A DNA stretch of 10,000 nucleotides from positions 1 to 10,000 of the forward strand of contig NZ_JAIWOF010000005.1 in the NCBI RefSeq assembly GCF_020217025.1, given 5' to 3'. Below are positions 7,239-10,000 of this stretch, in pieces (position 1 is the first letter of the stretch; each line of letters starts with the position of its first letter). The notes beneath the pieces are model-generated. The model saw only the letters and a list, made by a program, of their open reading frames with translations. It did not search any database and was not told the DNA's origin. The position numbers and the translations under genes are program-made. Source of the stretch: Flavobacterium sp. (lineage in GTDB: Bacteria > Bacteroidota > Bacteroidia > Flavobacteriales > Flavobacteriaceae).

Positions 7239-8531
7239 CTAAACTAAATTTTGAACTGGCAATTTTTCGAAAACACTTTGTAAATCGGTTTTCAAGTCTT
7301 CTATATCTTCTAATCCAACGGATAAACGAATTAAATCTTTCGTTACTCCCGTTGTGATTTGTTGTTCTTCTGACAATTGTTGATGCGTTGTACTTGCTGG
7401 ATGAATAATTAATGATTTTGTATCACCAATATTAGCCAACAATGAGAAAAATTGGGTTTCATCGGCAACTTTTTTAGCAGCTTCGTAACCGCCTTTTAAT
7501 CCAAAAGTTACGATACCGCTTTGTCCTTCTGGTAAATATTCTTGAGCTAAATCATAATATTTTGACGAAATCAATCCAGGATAATTTACCCATGCCACTT
7601 CTGGACGTTTTTGTAACCATTTGGCTAATTCCAAGGCATTTTCACTGTGTTTTTTGATTCGGATAGCCAATGTTTCCAAACCTTGAATAATTTGAAATGC
7701 GTTAAACGGACTTAACGAAGCGCCCAAATCCCGTAATCCCTCGATTCTGACTTTTGCGATAAATGATGCAGCACCTAACACTTCATAATATTTTAATCCG
7801 TGATACCCTGCTGAAGGTTCTGTGAATTCTGGGAATTTTCCGTTGCTCCAATCGAAATTTCCTGCATCAATGATAACGCCTCCAAGCGAAGTTCCGTTTC
7901 CACCGATGTATTTGGTTAGGGAATGAATTACGATGTTGGCTCCGTGTTCGATTGGGTTAAGCAAAAAGGGGGTTGCCACAGTGTTATCCACAATAAAAGG
8001 CACTTTGTAGGTTTGTGCGGCTTTTGAAATGGCTTTTAAATCGAGTACATCTAATTTTGGATTTCCTAAACTTTCAGCAAAGAACACTCTTGTATTTTCT
8101 TGTGCTGCGTTTAAGAAGTTTTCTGGATTTGATGGATCTACGAATGTTGTAGTGATGCCTAATCTTGGCAAAGTCACGTTTAATAAATTATATGTTCCGC
8201 CGTATAAACTATTGGAAGCAACAATATGGTCACCAGCTTTTAATAACGTTAACAAAGCAGTTGAAATGGCTGCAGTTCCTGAAGCGGTTACGACAGCTCC
8301 AATTCCGCCTTCTAATTTGGCTAAGCGTTGTTCTAAGATATCGTTTGTTGGATTATTTAATCTTGTGTAAATAAAACCGGCTTCGGCCAAACCAAAAAGA
8401 TTGGCTGCGTGGTCAGAATTATTGAAAACGTAAGATGTGGTTTGGTAAATTGGAACCGCTCTTGTTCCAGCGTTTTTAGTTGTGTCGTGTCCTGCATGTA
8501 AAGCGTTTGTTGCAAATTTATTTGTGCTCAT
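7239..8531 (-). CDS. metY: O-acetylhomoserine sulfhydrylase (aminocarboxypropyltransferase)
   Basis: A 430-residue PLP enzyme of the Cys/Met metabolism family that forms homocysteine from O-acetylhomoserine and sulfide. The opening FATNALHAGHD and the early VPIYQTTSYVF (26-36) are typical of MetY. YTRLNNPT (55-62) and LYGGTYNLL (109-117) hold the cofactor and stack on it, and the PLP lysine is Lys207 in HSLTKYIGGNGTSLGG. The length fits MetY, which carries an insertion (about 218-250 here) that MetZ and cystathionine gamma-synthase lack. It is the first gene of the metY-metX-thrA-metZ set. The start at 8531 is preceded by an A-rich tract as expected for Bacteroidota. About 275 nt of leader between the proposed promoter and the ATG contains an attenuator with a Met/Cys-rich leader peptide and a second small Cys-rich ORF. 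Confidence 0.93.
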   Translation of the reverse strand: MSTNKFATNALHAGHDTTKNAGTRAVPIYQTTSYVFNNSDHAANLFGLAEAGFIYTRLNNPTNDILEQRLAKLEGGIGAVVTASGTAAISTALLTLLKAGDHIVASNSLYGGTYNLLNVTLPRLGITTTFVDPSNPENFLNAAQENTRVFFAESLGNPKLDVLDLKAISKAAQTYKVPFIVDNTVATPFLLNPIEHGANIVIHSLTKYIGGNGTSLGGVIIDAGNFDWSNGKFPEFTEPSAGYHGLKYYEVLGAASFIAKVRIEGLRDLGASLSPFNAFQIIQGLETLAIRIKKHSENALELAKWLQKRPEVAWVNYPGLISSKYYDLAQEYLPEGQSGIVTFGLKGGYEAAKKVADETQFFSLLANIGDTKSLIIHPASTTHQQLSEEQQITTGVTKDLIRLSVGLEDIEDLKTDLQSVFEKLPVQNLV

Positions 8532-8591
8532 GATATTTTTATTTTTGATGTTATTGTATTTTTTAATGTTTTTGATTTTACTGAGTTTGAT

Positions 8592-8642
8592 TCAGCTACA
8601 CATTCGACAACATCGTCTTGGATTGTAAATGGCTATTTTCAT
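8592..8642 (-). CDS. Possible second leader ORF, Cys-rich (16 codons)
   Basis: An ATG at 8642 opens a 16-codon frame ending at TGA (8592-8594). Its second half reads PRRCCRMCS, so three of the last six residues are Cys and one is Met. The start lies in an A-rich context (AAAAAACACAACAGAACATG), favourable in Bacteroidota. It lies just downstream of the attenuator terminator and about 60 bp before metY. No intrinsic terminator follows it: the CTGA/TCAG stem after the stop is short and lacks a U-run. It may sense cysteine supply at the translation or mRNA-stability level, or it may be chance. I know of no named family for it. Confidence 0.4.
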   Translation of the reverse strand: MKIAIYNPRRCCRMCS

Positions 8643-8665
8643 GTTCTGTTGTGTTTTTTAGAAAT

Positions 8666-8693
8666 AAAAAAACCTCTGCTTTCGACAGAGGTT
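8666..8693 (-). terminator. Attenuator terminator in the metY leader
   Basis: Minus-strand AACCTCTG (8686-8693) pairs perfectly over 8 bp with CAGAGGTT (8671-8678) around a 7-nt loop, and the 3' arm runs into seven consecutive T (8666-8672). This is a textbook Rho-independent terminator. It sits 25 bp after the leader peptide stop codon and about 135 bp before the metY ATG, in the position of an attenuator rather than the end of a gene. Confidence 0.88.
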
Positions 8694-8740
8694 ATATTGA
8701 ATTAATTTATTTTTAAAATTATGCAATAGGTTTCCTCTGC
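8686..8740 (-). promoter_or_regulatory. Antiterminator pairing between leader codons and the terminator 5' arm
   Basis: The leader RNA segment CAGAGG (minus strand of 8734-8739, codons 17-18 of the leader peptide) is identical to the core of the terminator 3' arm. It can therefore pair over 6 bp, plus a G-U at 8740/8685, with CCUCUG (8686-8691), the terminator 5' arm. The two structures exclude each other. The terminator helix is longer (8 bp), so the outcome should depend on whether a ribosome covers codons 17-18. Confidence 0.75.
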
Positions 8741-8787
8741 GGATTGTTCCACATCATCATACACATATTGCACATTGTAAAGTTCAT
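8719..8787 (-). CDS. Met/Cys-rich leader peptide controlling metY
   Basis: A 22-codon ORF with ATG at 8787 and TAA at 8719-8721. It begins MNFTMCNMCMMMW, giving six Met and two Cys in 22 residues, with a run of three consecutive Met codons (10-12), and ends NNPQRKPIA. The ATG is preceded by an A-rich stretch (AAAAGAAATAGAAA) and lies about 20 nt downstream of the inferred transcription start. Position, amino acid bias and the overlap of codons 17-18 with an antiterminator arm fit a ribosome-stalling leader peptide. With scarce methionyl-tRNA the ribosome would halt near codons 10-12, leaving CAG AGG free to form the antiterminator. With ample supply it would reach the stop codon, cover that segment and let the terminator form. 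The peptide probably has no function of its own. Confidence 0.82.
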   Translation of the reverse strand: MNFTMCNMCMMMWNNPQRKPIA

Positions 8788-8813
8788 TTTCTATTTCTTT
8801 TAGTTTGATAGGG

Positions 8814-8821
8814 CAAAATTA
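8814..8821 (-). promoter_or_regulatory. -7 box of the metY operon promoter
   Basis: Minus-strand TAATTTTG matches the Bacteroidota -7 consensus TAnnTTTG exactly. Transcription would start near 8807, about 20 nt before the leader peptide ATG. The -33 region is T-rich but shows no clear TTG. Confidence 0.7.
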
Positions 8822-8907
8822 GATTTATTTTCTAAAATAAAAAAATAAATAGATTATTTTTCTAAATTTTGTTATTTTAATTTAAAAAATTAGATTATTA
8901 TTCTAAA
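8819..8907. promoter_or_regulatory. Three near-identical operator-like boxes at the metY promoter
   Basis: Plus-strand boxes AGATTTATTTTCTAAA (8821-8836), AGATTATTTTTCTAAA (8851-8866) and AGATTATTATTCTAAA (8892-8907) differ from each other by one to three bases. Each sits in the palindrome TTAGA-N7-TCTAA (perfect in the first and third, one mismatch in the second). Spacings of 30 and 41 bp are close to three and four DNA turns. The first box abuts the -7 element, which suggests repression by a DNA-binding protein. The region is very AT-rich, but an independent copy upstream of metH makes chance less likely. Confidence 0.65.
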
Positions 8908-8944
8908 AACAACGTAAACAACAAAAATAAAATCTAGAATAAAC

Positions 8945-8969
8945 AAAAAAGAGGCAAAAGCCTCTTTTT
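8945..8969 (-). terminator. Terminator of the T9SS-sorted protein gene
   Basis: GAGGC (8951-8955) and GCCTC (8960-8964), flanked by A and T runs, form a 10-bp stem with a 4-nt loop. On the minus strand the stem runs into six T (8945-8950). It lies 23 bp after the stop codon of the upstream gene. The symmetry would also allow termination on the plus strand. Confidence 0.85.
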
Positions 8970-8992
8970 AAAATCTATTATTTAAAATAAAA

Positions 8993-9877
8993 TTAATTTT
9001 TTACAAACTTAGAAGTTCCTTTTCCTTCATTTGTCTCAATTGAAACAAAATAAACACCAGAAGATAAATTTGACACATCAATTGAAGTGCTTGAAGAACT
9101 TGTAGACACTACTCTCCCGTTTAAATCTGTAATTGACAAACTATTGATTGTCATTTCATTTTTCACAGAAATATTCAACACATTATTAACCGGATTAGGA
9201 TAAATCGAAAAATTATTTTTAAAGAAAGAATCAGAACTTAATGGTCTATCTACAGAAAACGAGTCAACTCCAATAAAATCAGAATTTGCTCCTGAAGGCC
9301 CTCCACTTGTAACAAAATATCTAAACGCAATTTTGCAACTTGTAGCGGTAGGCAAACCAGAAACCGTGTAAGAGTATTGTGTCCAAACGTTTGGATAACC
9401 AGAAGCGATCAATGTTGGATTAACTTCCAGTGCCAAAGTTGTATAATCTCCAACACCTGCTGCTCCAGAAGGATTAGCTGAAGACGCACCATTTGTGCTT
9501 ATTCTCAATTGTAATCTATCTGCATAAGCTGGCGCACTAACTGTTCTGGTATAAAACGTTAACACATCACCATTTACAAGACTAATTACTGGCGTTATTA
9601 ACCAATTACTAATAGTGTTAGCGCCAGCAACACTATTAAAGTTACAAGCAATATAAGAATTAGCTACTCCGGCATAGGAATCAAAAGGCCCTCCATTAGC
9701 TACTGGATTTCCCTGAAACCAATTTGGATTTGTTCCAACTGGAGTACTTTGATTAGTTGAAGTCCAACCAGCAACAGTAAGTGTTGTAATATTGTCAAAA
9801 TTTTCTGATAATAAATTTTGCGCTTGAAATGATAGAGAAACTAACAACAAGCCAAGAGAAAGTAATGTTTTTTTCAT
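8993..9877 (-). CDS. Secreted choice-of-anchor-J-like protein with T9SS C-terminal sorting domain
   Basis: A 294-residue exported protein. Residues 1-20 form a signal peptide (MKK, hydrophobic core, cleavage near SFQAQ). Residues about 22-210 resemble the choice-of-anchor J / cleaved-adhesin beta-sandwich, with the opening LLSENFDN, a central SNWLITPVISL and the closing FIGVDSFSVDR. These domains occur in extracellular peptidases and adhesins, but no catalytic domain is present here. Residues about 222-294 are a type A T9SS sorting domain: FSIYPNPVNNVLNIS, then SITDLNGRVV, LSSGVYFVSIET and a basic end KFVKN. The protein should cross the inner membrane by Sec and the outer membrane by T9SS. 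It has its own terminator and is separated from the methionine genes, so it is probably functionally unrelated. Its ligand is unknown. Confidence 0.88.
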   Translation of the reverse strand: MKKTLLSLGLLLVSLSFQAQNLLSENFDNITTLTVAGWTSTNQSTPVGTNPNWFQGNPVANGGPFDSYAGVANSYIACNFNSVAGANTISNWLITPVISLVNGDVLTFYTRTVSAPAYADRLQLRISTNGASSANPSGAAGVGDYTTLALEVNPTLIASGYPNVWTQYSYTVSGLPTATSCKIAFRYFVTSGGPSGANSDFIGVDSFSVDRPLSSDSFFKNNFSIYPNPVNNVLNISVKNEMTINSLSITDLNGRVVSTSSSSTSIDVSNLSSGVYFVSIETNEGKGTSKFVKN

Positions 9878-9905
9878 AAAGTGAATTTAATTGTTATTGA
9901 TGAAA

Positions 9906-9913
9906 TAAAATTA
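9906..9913 (-). promoter_or_regulatory. Weak candidate -7 box for the T9SS-sorted protein gene
   Basis: Minus-strand TAATTTTA differs from the TAnnTTTG consensus by one base and lies about 30 bp upstream of the ATG. No -33 element is clear, and no exact TAnnTTTG occurs in 9878-10000. A small palindrome AGATA-AC-TATCT (9915-9926) lies just upstream. Confidence 0.25.
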
Positions 9914-10000
9914 TAGATAACTATCTGATAAAAAATTAATTACCGATAAACTGTCATAAATGTCGACAACAAAACAGTTTTCTTAAAAAAAATAGAATAA

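Noticed and set aside
7023..7247. Plus-strand 74-codon frame across the metX start and intercistronic hairpin
   Set aside because: It covers the terminator hairpin and antisense metX sequence, and its composition is not protein-like.
8029..8370. Plus-strand 113-codon and nested 69-codon frames opposite metY
   Set aside because: They are antisense shadows of a well-conserved PLP enzyme with no independent evidence.
8592..8606. Terminator after the second Cys-rich ORF (CTGA/TCAG stem near 8580-8595)
   Set aside because: The stem is only four base pairs and is followed by A-rich rather than U-rich sequence.
8532..8813. A second SAM riboswitch upstream of metY
   Set aside because: No GGAGGGA, AGCAACC or GGTGCTA core elements occur here. 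The leader is a peptide attenuator instead.
1..10000. CRISPR arrays, tRNA or rRNA genes, transposases or phage genes
   Set aside because: None is visible. The window is a biosynthetic locus with uniform composition and no mobile element signatures.

Overview
The window looks like a chromosomal segment of a member of the Flavobacteriia (Bacteroidota), probably Flavobacterium or a close relative. The evidence is low G+C, A-rich translation starts without Shine-Dalgarno sequences, promoter -7 boxes of the form TAnnTTTG, a secreted protein with a type IX secretion (T9SS) sorting domain, and methionine synthase split over two genes. Every gene reads on the minus strand, so transcription runs from right to left.

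From right to left: a secreted choice-of-anchor-J-like protein with a T9SS C-terminal domain (8993-9877) ends at its own hairpin terminator (8945-8969). A regulatory region of about 460 bp follows (8532-8992). It holds three near-identical 16-bp boxes, a TAnnTTTG promoter, a 22-residue Met/Cys-rich leader peptide, a competing antiterminator/terminator pair, and a second short Cys-rich ORF. It leads into metY (O-acetylhomoserine sulfhydrylase), an intercistronic terminator-like hairpin, metX (homoserine O-acetyltransferase), thrA (fused aspartokinase-homoserine dehydrogenase) one base after metX, and metZ (a second homoserine-ester sulfhydrylase). A second regulatory region (about 2174-2528) contains a long AT-rich inverted repeat carrying the same 16-bp box, a TAnnTTTG promoter and a clear SAM-I (S-box) riboswitch. 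It leads into metH1 (homocysteine S-methyltransferase half) and metH2 (pterin and B12 half), which runs off the left edge.

Together the genes give a nearly complete methionine route: aspartate to aspartyl phosphate and homoserine (ThrA), to O-acetylhomoserine (MetX), to homocysteine by direct sulfhydrylation (MetY and/or MetZ), to methionine (MetH1+MetH2). Aspartate-semialdehyde dehydrogenase is not in the window.

The most interesting signal is regulatory. The metH transcript appears to sense SAM through a riboswitch. The metY-metX-thrA-metZ transcript appears to sense charged tRNA-Met (and possibly tRNA-Cys) through ribosome-mediated attenuation. Both promoters share a candidate operator, TTAGA-N7-TCTAA, for an unidentified transcription factor. 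The coding genes themselves are ordinary members of known families.
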